A stretch of 64,000 bases of DNA from Novosphingobium resinovorum (GTDB taxonomy: Bacteria > Pseudomonadota > Alphaproteobacteria > Sphingomonadales > Sphingomonadaceae), in the NCBI RefSeq assembly GCF_001742225.1, contig NZ_CP017076.1, positions 1,658,501-1,722,500 of the forward strand, given 5' to 3'. How positions within the stretch are numbered: position 1 is the stretch's first letter; each line of letters opens with the position of its first letter. Shown here piece after piece: positions 25,139-33,442 of this stretch. The notes under the pieces are model-generated. The model had not been told where the DNA came from. It searched no databases and saw only the letters and a program-made list of their open reading frames with translations. Made by a program: the position numbers and the translations under genes.

Positions 25139-25909
25139 TCAGCGCTGGCCGAACTGCGCATCGCGCTTCTGTGCATAGGCGGCGATGCCTTCGCGGCTGT
25201 CGGCGCTGGCGAGCGTGGCCTTGCCCCAGGCATTGCCCACCGCGAGCGCCTGTGCGGTGTCCATGCCGGTGGAAAGCTCGTAGAGTTCGCGCCCGTTGGC
25301 GATCGCCTGCCAACTGTTCGCCAGCATCGCCTGCGTAACCTCCAGCGCGCGGTCCAGCAGGCGGTCGCCGGGCACGACTTCGGTGACGACGCCAAGGTCG
25401 TAGAGGCGGCGGGCGGGGAGCAGTTCGCCGGTCATGATCATCGCCAGCGCCGTGGCGCGGGGGACTTGTGCGGCAAGGCGCTGGATGCCGCCCGCGAAGG
25501 CGAAGAGGCCGCGCTTCACTTCGCTCACGCCCATCAGCGCGTGGTCGGCGGCGAAGACCATGTCGCAGGCCATCATGATCTCGAATCCGCCCGCGACGGC
25601 GGTGCCGTTGATCGCGGCGATCAGCGGCTTGGTGCGGCGGCGCTCGGTGATGCCGCCGAAGCCGCGGCCGGGGATCAACCCGTGACCGGCGCCGATGCGC
25701 TCAGCTTCCTTGAGGTCCATGCCGGCGCAGAAGGCGCGGTTGCCGGTGCCGGTGACGATGATCGCGCCGACCGCCGGGTCCGCCTCGGCCGCCGAGATCG
25801 CCTCGTCCATCGCCCGCGAGGTTGCCGCGTCGAGCGCGTTTCGCGCGTCCTCGCGGTCGATCGTCAGCAGGCACACGGCGCCGCGGTGTTCCACGATCAG
25901 TCCGGTCAT
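25139..25909 (-). CDS. Enoyl-CoA hydratase/isomerase (crotonase family)
   Basis: 256 residues. Oxyanion-hole motifs FCAGMDLKE and GTAVAGGFEIMMACD; both catalytic Glu positions of the hydratase type are kept (E in GGFE and E in GVSEVKRGL). A second acyl-CoA hydratase besides the MaoC proteins, for beta-oxidation or hydrolytic ring opening. GGGAGAA stands before the ATG. It is upstream of the Rieske operon on the same strand with the operators between them. Confidence 0.9.
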   Translation of the reverse strand: MTGLIVEHRGAVCLLTIDREDARNALDAATSRAMDEAISAAEADPAVGAIIVTGTGNRAFCAGMDLKEAERIGAGHGLIPGRGFGGITERRRTKPLIAAINGTAVAGGFEIMMACDMVFAADHALMGVSEVKRGLFAFAGGIQRLAAQVPRATALAMIMTGELLPARRLYDLGVVTEVVPGDRLLDRALEVTQAMLANSWQAIANGRELYELSTGMDTAQALAVGNAWGKATLASADSREGIAAYAQKRDAQFGQR

Positions 25910-26011
25910 TGCGTTATTCTCCCAAAGTCATCCGCCAATTTCAGGTGGTGTTATCCGCTTTTCGAATCACGGCAGCATATAAGCTGATCGATAATATGGG
26001 ATGAGGATAAA

Positions 26012-26470
26012 TTGAAATCTTTCGAAAAACTGCATCATCATGGATTGATAGTAGAAGATATCCATAGATCCATGGACGAATTGGGGTGTGGACTTGGAGT
26101 AAATTGGTGTCCTGTCCGCAAGTTCGATCCTTTGCGGGTCTGGTTGCCTGATGCGGGCTGGTCCGAGGCGCATCTTACCGTCACTTATTCGCGGCAGGGG
26201 CCGATCCATATCGAACTGATCCAGATGGTGCCCGGTGGCGCCTACGAGGCCTTGCGCGCGGTTTCGCCCGCGCATGTCGGGGCCTGGGTGGACGATGTCG
26301 GCGCGGAGGTGGAAGCGCTGCTGACGGAGGGCTGGCGCCTCATCGCGGCAGGCGCGTCCCCCAAGCATCGCTACGGCCAGATGGCCTATATGGCGCGCGG
26401 CGACGGCCCGGTGCTGGAACTCGTGGGCGAGCCGATCCGGCCGATGATCGAAGAATGGATAGGGTCATGA
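26012..26470 (+). CDS. VOC-family protein with TTG start
   Basis: 152 residues. GAGGATAAA followed by TTG at 26012 is the best start, since no ATG fits. N-terminus KSFEKLHHHGLIVEDIHRSMDEL (His-rich first beta strand), then HIELIQMVPGG and HVGAWVDDV with typical VOC spacing, and PVLELVGEP as the last metal-ligand strand. The first 150 bases and the spacer are markedly AT-richer than the rest of the window. Its stop overlaps the MFS start (ATGA), so the two work together. Confidence 0.75.
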   Translation: MKSFEKLHHHGLIVEDIHRSMDELGCGLGVNWCPVRKFDPLRVWLPDAGWSEAHLTVTYSRQGPIHIELIQMVPGGAYEALRAVSPAHVGAWVDDVGAEVEALLTEGWRLIAAGASPKHRYGQMAYMARGDGPVLELVGEPIRPMIEEWIGS

Positions 26471-27840
26471 GCGGGGGCATGAGCGGCGCAGCGATCGCCC
26501 TGGCCGAACCCGGGGAGCAGGCAGCACCGCTCCCGGTCGATACCGAGTCCGCGCCGAGTGCGGCCGCGTGGTATCTGATCTTCGTGCTCACGCTGGCCTA
26601 TACCGTCAGCTTTATCGATCGACAGGTGCTCAACCTGCTGGTGGCGCCCTTGAAGGCGGATTTCGGGCTGTCCGACACGCGGCTCAGCCTGTTGCAGGGG
26701 CTGGCGTTCACGACCGCGTATATCCTGTTCAGCCCGCTGTTCGGGAGACTGGCGGATACCGGCAGCAGGCGCCGCCTCCTGATCGGCGGCATCGGCCTGT
26801 GGAGCCTGGGCACCGGCCTGTGCGGCCTCGCGCGCGGATACTGGCAGCTGTTCTTCGCTCGCGCCGCCGTGGGCGGTGCGGAGGCCAGCCTGACGCCCGC
26901 CGCATGGTCGATCATCGCCGACAGCTTCCCGACGCGCATGATCCCGCGTGCCTTCAGCATCTTCCTGATGGGGCCGTATATCGGCGGCGGCCTCGCCCTG
27001 ATATTCGGCGGGCTGCTGCTGGAGGCGGCGCAGGGCTGGGACCTCGGTGCGGTGCCCTATCTGGGCGCGCTGCAGCCGTGGCAGGTGGTGTTCCTCGTCG
27101 CCGGACTGCCGGGCTTCGCGATCCTGTTGCTCATGCTGCGCATCCGCGAGCCTGCCCGCAAGCTGGCGGCGCAGGACAGCGGCCAGCGCATGCCGTTCGC
27201 GCAAGTCTGGCGCACGTTCGCGGAGCGCCGCGATTTCTACGGCAACTTCTATGCGGGCATGGCCTCGCTGGTGATCGTGCTCTACGCCTTCCCGGCGTGG
27301 ATGCCGGCGATGCTGATGCGCCGTTTCGGGGCGAGCGCGGCCACGGTGGGCGTGCAGTACGGCGTGGCGGTGCTCGTCACCGGCTCGATCGGCGTGCTGG
27401 CGGGGCCGGTGATCGCGGGCTGGTTGCAGCGGCGCGGGCGGATCGACGCGCTGATGCGGGTGCCGTTCTTCGCCGCGCTGGCGCTGATCCCGATCTCGCT
27501 CGCGCTCGCCTTCGCGCCCAGTTACGAATTCGCGATGGTGGTGGCGACGCTTGCGAGCTTCACCTATTCGCTCCCGCAGGCGCTGGCGTCTTCGGGCCTG
27601 CAGATGGCGACGCCGAACCGGATGCGGGGGATTTCCTCGTCGGTCTACGTCTTCGTGGCGAGCGTCATGGGGCTTGGCGCCGCGCCGACGATCGTGGCGC
27701 TGCTGACCGATCATGTCTTCGCCGACGAGCGCAGCGTTGGGCTTTCGCTTTCGGTGACGTGCGCGGTTGCGGCGGGGGTTTCGGCGTTCTTCGTGGGCCG
27801 CGCGCTCAAGGGCTATCGGCGGGTGCTGGCGCTGCAGTGA
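26467..27840 (+). CDS. MFS transporter, spinster-like
   Basis: 457 residues, 12 predicted membrane segments. The family pattern YTVSFIDRQVLNLLVAPLKADFGLSDTRLSLLQGLAFTTAY, GRLADTGSRRRLLIGGIGLWSLGTGLCG is complete (including the charged loop 2-3 motif RLADxxxRR). Members of this group carry aromatic acids, sphingolipid-like or other small organics in sphingomonads. It likely moves a pathway substrate across the inner membrane. Coupled to the VOC gene. Confidence 0.88.
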   Translation: MSGGMSGAAIALAEPGEQAAPLPVDTESAPSAAAWYLIFVLTLAYTVSFIDRQVLNLLVAPLKADFGLSDTRLSLLQGLAFTTAYILFSPLFGRLADTGSRRRLLIGGIGLWSLGTGLCGLARGYWQLFFARAAVGGAEASLTPAAWSIIADSFPTRMIPRAFSIFLMGPYIGGGLALIFGGLLLEAAQGWDLGAVPYLGALQPWQVVFLVAGLPGFAILLLMLRIREPARKLAAQDSGQRMPFAQVWRTFAERRDFYGNFYAGMASLVIVLYAFPAWMPAMLMRRFGASAATVGVQYGVAVLVTGSIGVLAGPVIAGWLQRRGRIDALMRVPFFAALALIPISLALAFAPSYEFAMVVATLASFTYSLPQALASSGLQMATPNRMRGISSSVYVFVASVMGLGAAPTIVALLTDHVFADERSVGLSLSVTCAVAAGVSAFFVGRALKGYRRVLALQ

Positions 27841-27843
27841 ACC

Positions 27844-27963
27844 GTCGTCCCGGACTTGATCCGGGACCGCTGGCCGTGAACAGCCCACCTAGCGTCAGGG
27901 CGGCTCACGGCCAGCATTCGCCTCAAGAATTGCCAGCGGTCCCGGATCAAGTCCGGGACGACG
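27844..27963. repeat. Intergenic palindromic repeat (GTCGTCCCGG family)
   Basis: GTCGTCCCGGACTTGATCC and the complementary GGATCAAGTCCGGGACGAC, with an inner CTGGCCGTGAACAGCCCACC segment that is also in the copy at 32488. It lies between the convergent MFS and thiolase-like genes and may terminate both. Confidence 0.82.
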
Positions 27964-27975
27964 ACGCATTCCGAC

Positions 27976-29127
27976 TTATAAGGTAGCCAGGCTTCCCAGC
28001 ACCACCGTCGCCTGACTCGACAGGGTGCCGCCGTTGCCGTGCGCCAGCGCCACGTCCACGCCGGAAAGCTGGTTCGCCGCCTCGCCCCGGATCTGGCGCG
28101 CGGCCTCGATCACCGCGAAGAGGCCGTACATCCCCGGGTGGCAGCACGAGAGGCCGCCGCCGTTGGTGTTCACCGGCAGACTGCCGCCCGGTGCGATGGC
28201 GCCGCTGCTGACGAAGCGGCCGCCTTCGCCCTTGGGGCAGAAACCGAGGTCCTCGAGGAACAGGATCGTGTTGATCGTGAACGCGTCGTAAAGCTGCGCC
28301 GTGCGGATGTCGGAAGGGCTGACCCCCGCCATCGCCATCGCCCGCGCGCCGGACTCCCTGGCGGCGGTGACGGTCACGTCCTTGGCCTGCGCGATCGAGT
28401 TCCACCACGTCGCAGCAGCCGCGCCCAGCAGCGGCACGGCCGGTTTCGCAAGATCGCGGGCGCGGGACGTGCGGGTCATCACGATCGCCGCGGCGCCGTC
28501 GGTGACGAGGCAGCAGTCGCGCACCGAGATCGGGGTGCTGATCATGCGGGCGGAGAGGCACTCCTCCAGTGTGAGCGGGCCTTTGGCGAAAGCCTCGGGG
28601 TTGGTCTGCGCCCAGGCCCTTGCGGCCAGCGCCACGGCGGCGAGGTCTTCGCGGGTGGTGCCGTATTCGTGCATGTGACGCGCTGCCGCCAGCGCATAGC
28701 CGGTTAGCGGGAATATGGGCGCATAAGGCGCATCCCACTGATTATTGGTGATCTTCGTCGCCAGCTTGCCGCCGTTGCTGCGCTGGTTGGAGCCGTAGGC
28801 GATCAGCGCGCAGTCGATGTAGCCCGCCTCCAGCATCATCGCCGCCACTGCCATGTGGCTCATGAAGGCCGAGCCGCCGGTACGGTTGTTGTCGGTATAG
28901 CGCGGCTGCAGGCCGAGGTATTCGGCGAAGGAGAGCCCTGCGAAGAAGTCATCGGGCTGGCAGATGAACAGCGCATCGACGTCAGCCAGCGTCAGCCCGG
29001 CATCGGCGACGGCGAGGAGGGCGGCCTGCGCGGTCAGTTCCATCGAACTGTATCCGGGCGTCTCGCCGATGCCGAAGGTGGCGAGGCCGGCGATGGCGGT
29101 GCGGGCGCGAGGGAAGGTGTCGGTCAT
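27976..29127 (-). CDS. SCP2-type thiolase-like aldolase/lipid-transfer protein
   Basis: 383 residues from MTDTFPRART. Thiolase fold: ALIAYGSN, YDAFTINTILFLEDLGFC, and GGSLPVNTNGGGLS. The nucleophilic Cys of true thiolases is replaced by Ser86 in NNRTGGSAFMSH, so it cannot be an ordinary beta-ketothiolase. Ltp2/Sal-type proteins, which split steroid side chains by retro-aldol reaction in complex with a DUF35 protein, share this loss and the same neighbour. A DUF35 gene follows upstream in the same operon. Retro-aldol cleavage of a beta-hydroxyacyl-CoA is the best inference. Confidence 0.83.
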   Translation of the reverse strand: MTDTFPRARTAIAGLATFGIGETPGYSSMELTAQAALLAVADAGLTLADVDALFICQPDDFFAGLSFAEYLGLQPRYTDNNRTGGSAFMSHMAVAAMMLEAGYIDCALIAYGSNQRSNGGKLATKITNNQWDAPYAPIFPLTGYALAAARHMHEYGTTREDLAAVALAARAWAQTNPEAFAKGPLTLEECLSARMISTPISVRDCCLVTDGAAAIVMTRTSRARDLAKPAVPLLGAAAATWWNSIAQAKDVTVTAARESGARAMAMAGVSPSDIRTAQLYDAFTINTILFLEDLGFCPKGEGGRFVSSGAIAPGGSLPVNTNGGGLSCCHPGMYGLFAVIEAARQIRGEAANQLSGVDVALAHGNGGTLSSQATVVLGSLATL

Positions 29128-29323
29128 GCGTATGCCTTGAGGTTTGGGGAGTGGCGCTGTGCCCACCCCGTCCGGCTAGGCGGTAAACCGCCAAGCCTCA
29201 CGGCCCTCCCGCTTGCGGGAGGGCGTTCGTCGTACTGTCCTCCCCCTCCCGCTTGCGGCAGGGGAGCGAGACTTGGGCCGCAGGCCTTAGTCGCAGCGGG
29301 GTGGGCCACAGCGGGGTGGGCCA

Positions 29324-29683
29324 TCACGCCTCCTCCACCGGCCGAAACAGCAGCAGCGGTGCATCCCCGTCGTGATCGACGAACGCTTCCACACGCATCC
29401 CGATGGCCAGCGTTTCGGGCGTCACGCCCTCCACCCGGCTCATCAGCCGCGCGCCTTCGTCGAGGTCTATCAGCGCGACGTGATAGGGCTCGGCGGGCGG
29501 CTTCCGGTTGATCCACGAGAGCGTGTAGACCCGGCCGCGCCCGGAGGCTTCGAACCATTCGAGCGGCCCGCCGCTGCCCGGCGCGGCGAGGCGCGGGGGG
29601 AATACCGCGCTGCCGTCCGGCGCGCGCTGGAGCAGCAGGCGACCTTCCGCCAGCGCCGTGCGCCAATGGGTTTCGGGGCTCAT
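29324..29683 (-). CDS. DUF35 OB-fold protein with degenerate zinc ribbon
   Basis: 119 residues. Its sequence layout is that of DUF35 acyl-CoA-associated proteins: LLLQRAPDG, PPRLAAPGSGGPLEW, ASGRGRVYTLSWINRKPPAEPYHVALIDLDEGARLMSRV. All four zinc Cys are gone (A21, G24, A34, S37 stand at the expected places), leaving only the OB-fold core. Such proteins pair with SCP2-thiolase-type aldolases. Its start overlaps the stop of the CoA-transferase gene (ATGA), so it is made with it. The spacer to the thiolase-like gene is 196 bases and holds no gene. Confidence 0.82.
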   Translation of the reverse strand: MSPETHWRTALAEGRLLLQRAPDGSAVFPPRLAAPGSGGPLEWFEASGRGRVYTLSWINRKPPAEPYHVALIDLDEGARLMSRVEGVTPETLAIGMRVEAFVDHDGDAPLLLFRPVEEA

Positions 29684-30888
29684 GCCGCCGTCCTTACCGC
29701 GCCGCGCGCTTGGAGATCGGCGATCTCCTCGGCCGAGAAACCCGCTTCGCGCAGGACGTCGAGGCTTTCGCCGCCCAGCGCCGGGCCGGGATCGCCGATG
29801 GCGCCGGGGGTTTCGGAGAAGGTCGTGGGGATGCCGGGGAAGCGCAGCGTGCCCTCGAGCGTTTCGCGCTCCTGCCAGAAGCCGGTTTCGACCAGATGCG
29901 GATCGTCGAGCAGGTCGGTCAGGCTCTTGATCGCGGTGGCGGGTATGTGCGCCTGACGGAACAGCTCCACCCAATCCTCGGTCGTTCGCGTCTCGATCAC
30001 TTCGGCCACCTTCGCCAGCACGGTGCCGATGTTCTGCGTGCGCGATCGCATCGAGGCGAACATGGGGTTCTGCGACCACTTCGGGTTGCCCAGCGCATCG
30101 AAGAAGGCGCGCCAGTGCTTGTCGTTGTAGATCATCACGCCGATGTAGCCGTCCGCCGTGCGGTAGGGGCGCCGCGCTTCCGAGGTGGCGCGGGGGTATT
30201 CGGGCGGCCCCTGGGGCGGCACGAAGAGCGAGCCGCACAAGTGCTCGACCATGGCGAAGGACACCAGCGTCTCGAACATCGGGACCTCGATCTCCTGCCC
30301 GATCCCGGTCTTCTCGCGCGCATAGAGCGCTGCGATCACCGAGTAGGCGCCGGTGAGGCCCGCCACCTTGTCGGCGATCACCGTCGCGGCATAAGTCGGC
30401 TCGCCGCCCGAGAGGCGCGCCTGCAGGTCGACGATGCCCGAGGCGGCCTGCACGATGTCGTCGTAGGCGGGATAGTCGCGGTACGGGCCGCTCCGCGCGA
30501 AACCGTAGAGATTGGCGTAGATGATCTTCGGGTTCACGGCCTTCAGCGCCGCATAGTCCAGCCCGAGCCGCCCGATCGCGCTGGAACGCATCGAGTGGAT
30601 GAACACGTCGGCGCTTTCCGCCATCTTCAGCAGCGCGGCGCGCGCCTCGCCCTGCTTGAGGTCGAGCACGATCGAGCGCTTGCCGCGATTGACGTTGAGG
30701 AACATCGCCCCGCGCGAGGCGTCCGGCCCCGGCGGGATGAAGCGCGTGGTGTCGCCCGAGGGGCTCTCCACCTTGATCACGTCCGCGCCCAGATCGGCGA
30801 AGATCTGCGTCGCGTAAGGCCCCATCAGCACGCTGGTGAGATCGAGCACCCTGACACCTGCGAGGGGGCCTTTGCCCTTACCGCTCAT
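29680..30888 (-). CDS. CaiB/BaiF-family CoA-transferase
   Basis: 402 residues, class III CoA-transferase. N-terminal LAGVRVLDLTSVLMGPYATQIFADLGADVIKVESPSGD, LNVNRGKRSIVLDLK, and PAYDDIVQAASG with the catalytic Asp (about D143). It moves CoA between acids and so could activate a side-chain acid without ATP, or recycle CoA. First gene of the operon (CoA-transferase, DUF35, thiolase-like). GGAGAA precedes the ATG. Confidence 0.9.
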   Translation of the reverse strand: MSGKGKGPLAGVRVLDLTSVLMGPYATQIFADLGADVIKVESPSGDTTRFIPPGPDASRGAMFLNVNRGKRSIVLDLKQGEARAALLKMAESADVFIHSMRSSAIGRLGLDYAALKAVNPKIIYANLYGFARSGPYRDYPAYDDIVQAASGIVDLQARLSGGEPTYAATVIADKVAGLTGAYSVIAALYAREKTGIGQEIEVPMFETLVSFAMVEHLCGSLFVPPQGPPEYPRATSEARRPYRTADGYIGVMIYNDKHWRAFFDALGNPKWSQNPMFASMRSRTQNIGTVLAKVAEVIETRTTEDWVELFRQAHIPATAIKSLTDLLDDPHLVETGFWQERETLEGTLRFPGIPTTFSETPGAIGDPGPALGGESLDVLREAGFSAEEIADLQARGAVRTAA

Positions 30889-31007
30889 TCGTATTCTCCG
30901 ATGATGAAGCGACCGCGCTGCGGCCTGAATTTCGATGCTTGGACGCGGCTGCGGCGAGCCTTACGCTCGGGCGCATACACGCACACACGTGAGGGGAGTT
31001 TGCCGGA

Positions 31008-31742
31008 ATGAAGGTCCACCTGATCGCCGCGGGGAAGTTCCACGACATCGATTATGCCCGCCTCGAATTGCTCAAACTGCTGGCGGAAACCCCGCGCATC
31101 CGCGCCTCGGTGGCCTCCGACTACGCCGATCTGGCGAGCCTTGCGGCGGCGGACCTGCTGATCACCTACACCTGCGATCTGGTGCCGACGCGCGGCGAGG
31201 AAGTCGCCGCGCTGGAGGCGTTCCTGGCGCGCGGTGGGCGCTGGCTGGCGCTGCACGGGACCAACGCGGTGCTGCGCTTCGGCGCGGACGGCGTGGTCGA
31301 TACCCCGGACGAGGTGCCCACCTTCACCGGCCTGCTCGGCACGCGTTTCGCCGGCCATCCGCCGATCGCGCCGTTCAAGGTCTTCGTCACCCGGGGCGAT
31401 CACGAGATGACGCAAGGGCTGCGCGACTTCCGGGTCGAGGACGAGCTTTACCTGACGCACCGCACCGCAGACATCGACGTGCTGCTGCACACCAGCTTCA
31501 CCGGTCGCTGCGACGAGTTCCGCGATGCCGACTGGGACGAGGCGGAAGTGCCCGTGCTCTACGAGCGCAAGGTCGGCGAGGGTGCGATCCTCTACCTGAC
31601 GCTCGGCCATTGCCGGGGTCACTACGACCTGCTGCCGGTAAGCCCGTTCTGGCCCCATCCGCAGCGCTGCTCGTGGAATTACCCGGTGTTCCACGAACTG
31701 CTGCGGCGGGGCATTCGCTGGGGTCTTGCTCATGCGGCCTGA
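31008..31742 (+). CDS. ThuA-like (class I amidotransferase-fold) protein, copy 1
   Basis: 244 residues. N-terminal HLIAAGKFHDIDYARLELLKLLAE, then DLLITYTCDLVPT, GRWLALHGTNA (where the fold's nucleophile elbow would be, without Cys), LGTRFAGHPPI and a C-terminal GHCRGHYDLLP...FHELLRRGIRWG. The ThuA family is linked to sugar and other catabolism and its activity is unproven. A close paralogue is fused by overlap to the Rieske gene at 50.8 kb. It ends tail to tail over the end of TetR regulator 2 (13 bases). Confidence 0.8.
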   Translation: MKVHLIAAGKFHDIDYARLELLKLLAETPRIRASVASDYADLASLAAADLLITYTCDLVPTRGEEVAALEAFLARGGRWLALHGTNAVLRFGADGVVDTPDEVPTFTGLLGTRFAGHPPIAPFKVFVTRGDHEMTQGLRDFRVEDELYLTHRTADIDVLLHTSFTGRCDEFRDADWDEAEVPVLYERKVGEGAILYLTLGHCRGHYDLLPVSPFWPHPQRCSWNYPVFHELLRRGIRWGLAHAA

Positions 31743-32320
31743 TCCTGCGGCCTGAGGGCGTGGAGCTGGGTTTCGAGCGCTTCGAGCACCGGCTCCACCA
31801 GCCCGGCGTCCATGGCGCCCGTCAGCAGGTTGATCGCCATGCCTTCCATCGTCGCCTGCGAGATCGCCATGGCCAGCGCGAACTTCTCCGGGCTGGCCTG
31901 CCATTCGGGATAGAGCTGGACGGCGAGCTGGTTGAACCGCTCGCGGAACTCCACCTGCAGCGGCATCAGCACGGCGGCGAGGTCGGGACTGGTACGTGCC
32001 GCCACCGCCAGTTCGTGGAAGGCGATGAAGGCGGGCTTCTGGATCTGCTTCCAGTACGTGCGCACCATCGCTCCGTGATCCAGCGCACTGCGCTCCGCCG
32101 CGCGGCGGAAGGCGCGCAGGCGGCGCTCGTGCAGGTGCATGATGGTCGCCTTGATGAGCGATACGCCGTTGTCGAAGTGGTGCAGCATCGCGCCGCGTGA
32201 CAGCCCGGCCTCGATCGCCACCTGCGGCGTCGTGGTGCGCGAATAGCCGCTGCGGACGAGCACCCGGATCGTCGCGTCGATCAGCCGCGCGCGGGTCTGG
32301 GCGCTCTTGAGCGCCTGCAT
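31730..32320 (-). CDS. TetR-family transcriptional regulator 2
   Basis: About 196 residues from MQALKSAQTRARLI; frames to 32440 remain open but the first 40 residues have no match to paralogue 1 and cover an operator. HTH: TRARLIDATIRVLVRSGYSRTTTPQVAIEAGLSRGAMLHHFDNGVSLIKATI. The effector domain matches regulator 1 (EFRERFNQLAVQLYPEW, SQATMEGMAINLLTGAMDAG). Its operator-like palindrome at 32434 implies autoregulation. With regulator 1 it is the best candidate to read the recurrent sites. Confidence 0.85.
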   Translation of the reverse strand: MQALKSAQTRARLIDATIRVLVRSGYSRTTTPQVAIEAGLSRGAMLHHFDNGVSLIKATIMHLHERRLRAFRRAAERSALDHGAMVRTYWKQIQKPAFIAFHELAVAARTSPDLAAVLMPLQVEFRERFNQLAVQLYPEWQASPEKFALAMAISQATMEGMAINLLTGAMDAGLVEPVLEALETQLHALRPQDQAA

Positions 32321-32433
32321 CGTCGGTTCGTCCGCGCCGGGTCGTCTCACTGGATCGCGCTCTCCCACGCCGTGCGGGCCGGTGGGTTCCGGCCTCGCCA
32401 ACCTGATCGGTAGCGCAATCCGGTCGATAAAAA

Positions 32434-32453
32434 AAGACATTCATGAACGTCTT
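32434..32453. promoter_or_regulatory. Recurrent palindromic operator, site 6
   Basis: AAGACATT-CATG-AACGTCTT, near perfect, with flanking ATAAAAA...TTTTAT. About 115 bases upstream of the chosen start of TetR regulator 2. Confidence 0.72.
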
Positions 32454-32487
32454 TTATAATTATACGGACGTCAGTTGCGCGCATTTC

Positions 32488-32605
32488 GTCATCCCGGACT
32501 TGATCCGGGACCGCTGGCCGTGAACAGCCCACCTCGCATCAGGGCGCCTTGCCGGCGACCGTTTCCTAAAGACGGCCAGCGGTCCCGGATCAGGTCCGGG
32601 ACGAC
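32488..32605. repeat. Intergenic palindromic repeat overlapping a gene end
   Basis: GTCATCCCGGACTTGATCCG at the left and CGGATCAGGTCCGGGACGAC at the right. The centre shares CCGTGAACAGCCCACCT with 27844. The stop codon of the third TetR gene (32590) lies in the right arm, so its last residues (DPSSRT) are repeat sequence. Confidence 0.82.
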
Positions 32606-33309
32606 GGGTCTTTCAGCGCCGCTTCCATCCGGTCGATCAGCGCCGACAGCCGCTCCGTTTCCGACGGTCCGCGCGGTTCGCCCGGCTCGGACAGCACGCC
32701 GCAGAGCAGCACGTCGACATACCGCTTCGCCTCCGCGTCGATGTCGAGCGGGCGGCCGATGAAGCTGGTGCGCATGGCGACGTGCTCCAGCCCGCCGAAC
32801 ATCATGTCGCGGATCATCACCGGATCGACGTCGGCGCGGACTTTGCCCTCGTGCTGCGCCTGCTGCACCGCCTCGACCACGCTATGCGCGAAGACGTGGT
32901 TGAGCTTGTGCAGCGCCGACCCGCGATAGTCCGCCCAGCGCAGTTCCTGGTAGAACACGCGGTGGAAGCGCGGCGTCTCCTCGATCGAGCGCATGAAGCG
33001 CGCGGCGATCAGCGTCAGCTGCGAACGCAGGTCGGTGATGTGCCGCAGCTCTGCGATCAGGCGCTCGACGAAAGGCGTCGCCCAGTCGACCAGCACCTGG
33101 TTCACCAGTTCCTGCTTGCTGTCGTAGTATTTGTAGACCGTAGCCTCGGACACGCCCGCCAGCTTGGCGATCCGCGCCATCGAGGTGGCTGTGGTGCCTT
33201 CCTCCTCGATCAGCCGGCGCGCGGCGGCGAGGATTTCCTGCGGGCGATAGTCCTTGCGACGCCGCCAAGCGAGGGGTTCGGCCTCCGTGGTCTTCACCGG
33301 GTTCGCCAT
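32590..33309 (-). CDS. TetR/AcrR-family regulator of a second subgroup
   Basis: 239 residues. HTH: RPQEILAAARRLIEEEGTTATSMARIAKLAGVSEATVYKYYDSKQELVNQVL. Effector domain (FMRSIEETPRFHRVFYQELRWADYRGSALHKLNHVF) is unlike that of the two paralogous regulators, so the target and ligand differ. It is divergent from the MaoC-like pair and acyl-CoA synthetase operon starting at 33443, which it probably controls. The C-terminus was shaped by a repeat insertion (stop in the right arm). Confidence 0.87.
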   Translation of the reverse strand: MANPVKTTEAEPLAWRRRKDYRPQEILAAARRLIEEEGTTATSMARIAKLAGVSEATVYKYYDSKQELVNQVLVDWATPFVERLIAELRHITDLRSQLTLIAARFMRSIEETPRFHRVFYQELRWADYRGSALHKLNHVFAHSVVEAVQQAQHEGKVRADVDPVMIRDMMFGGLEHVAMRTSFIGRPLDIDAEAKRYVDVLLCGVLSEPGEPRGPSETERLSALIDRMEAALKDPSSRT

Positions 33310-33442
33310 AATAATTGAACCATCCTCATTACTGGCCTCGATTGCGGTTGACTCCGGCGAAGCCCGAGGTCAGCTTTACGCCCAATCGCGCGACATGCAA
33401 CACGTGGGCGCGGACTTACCAAGCAGCCATTCCGGGAGAGGC

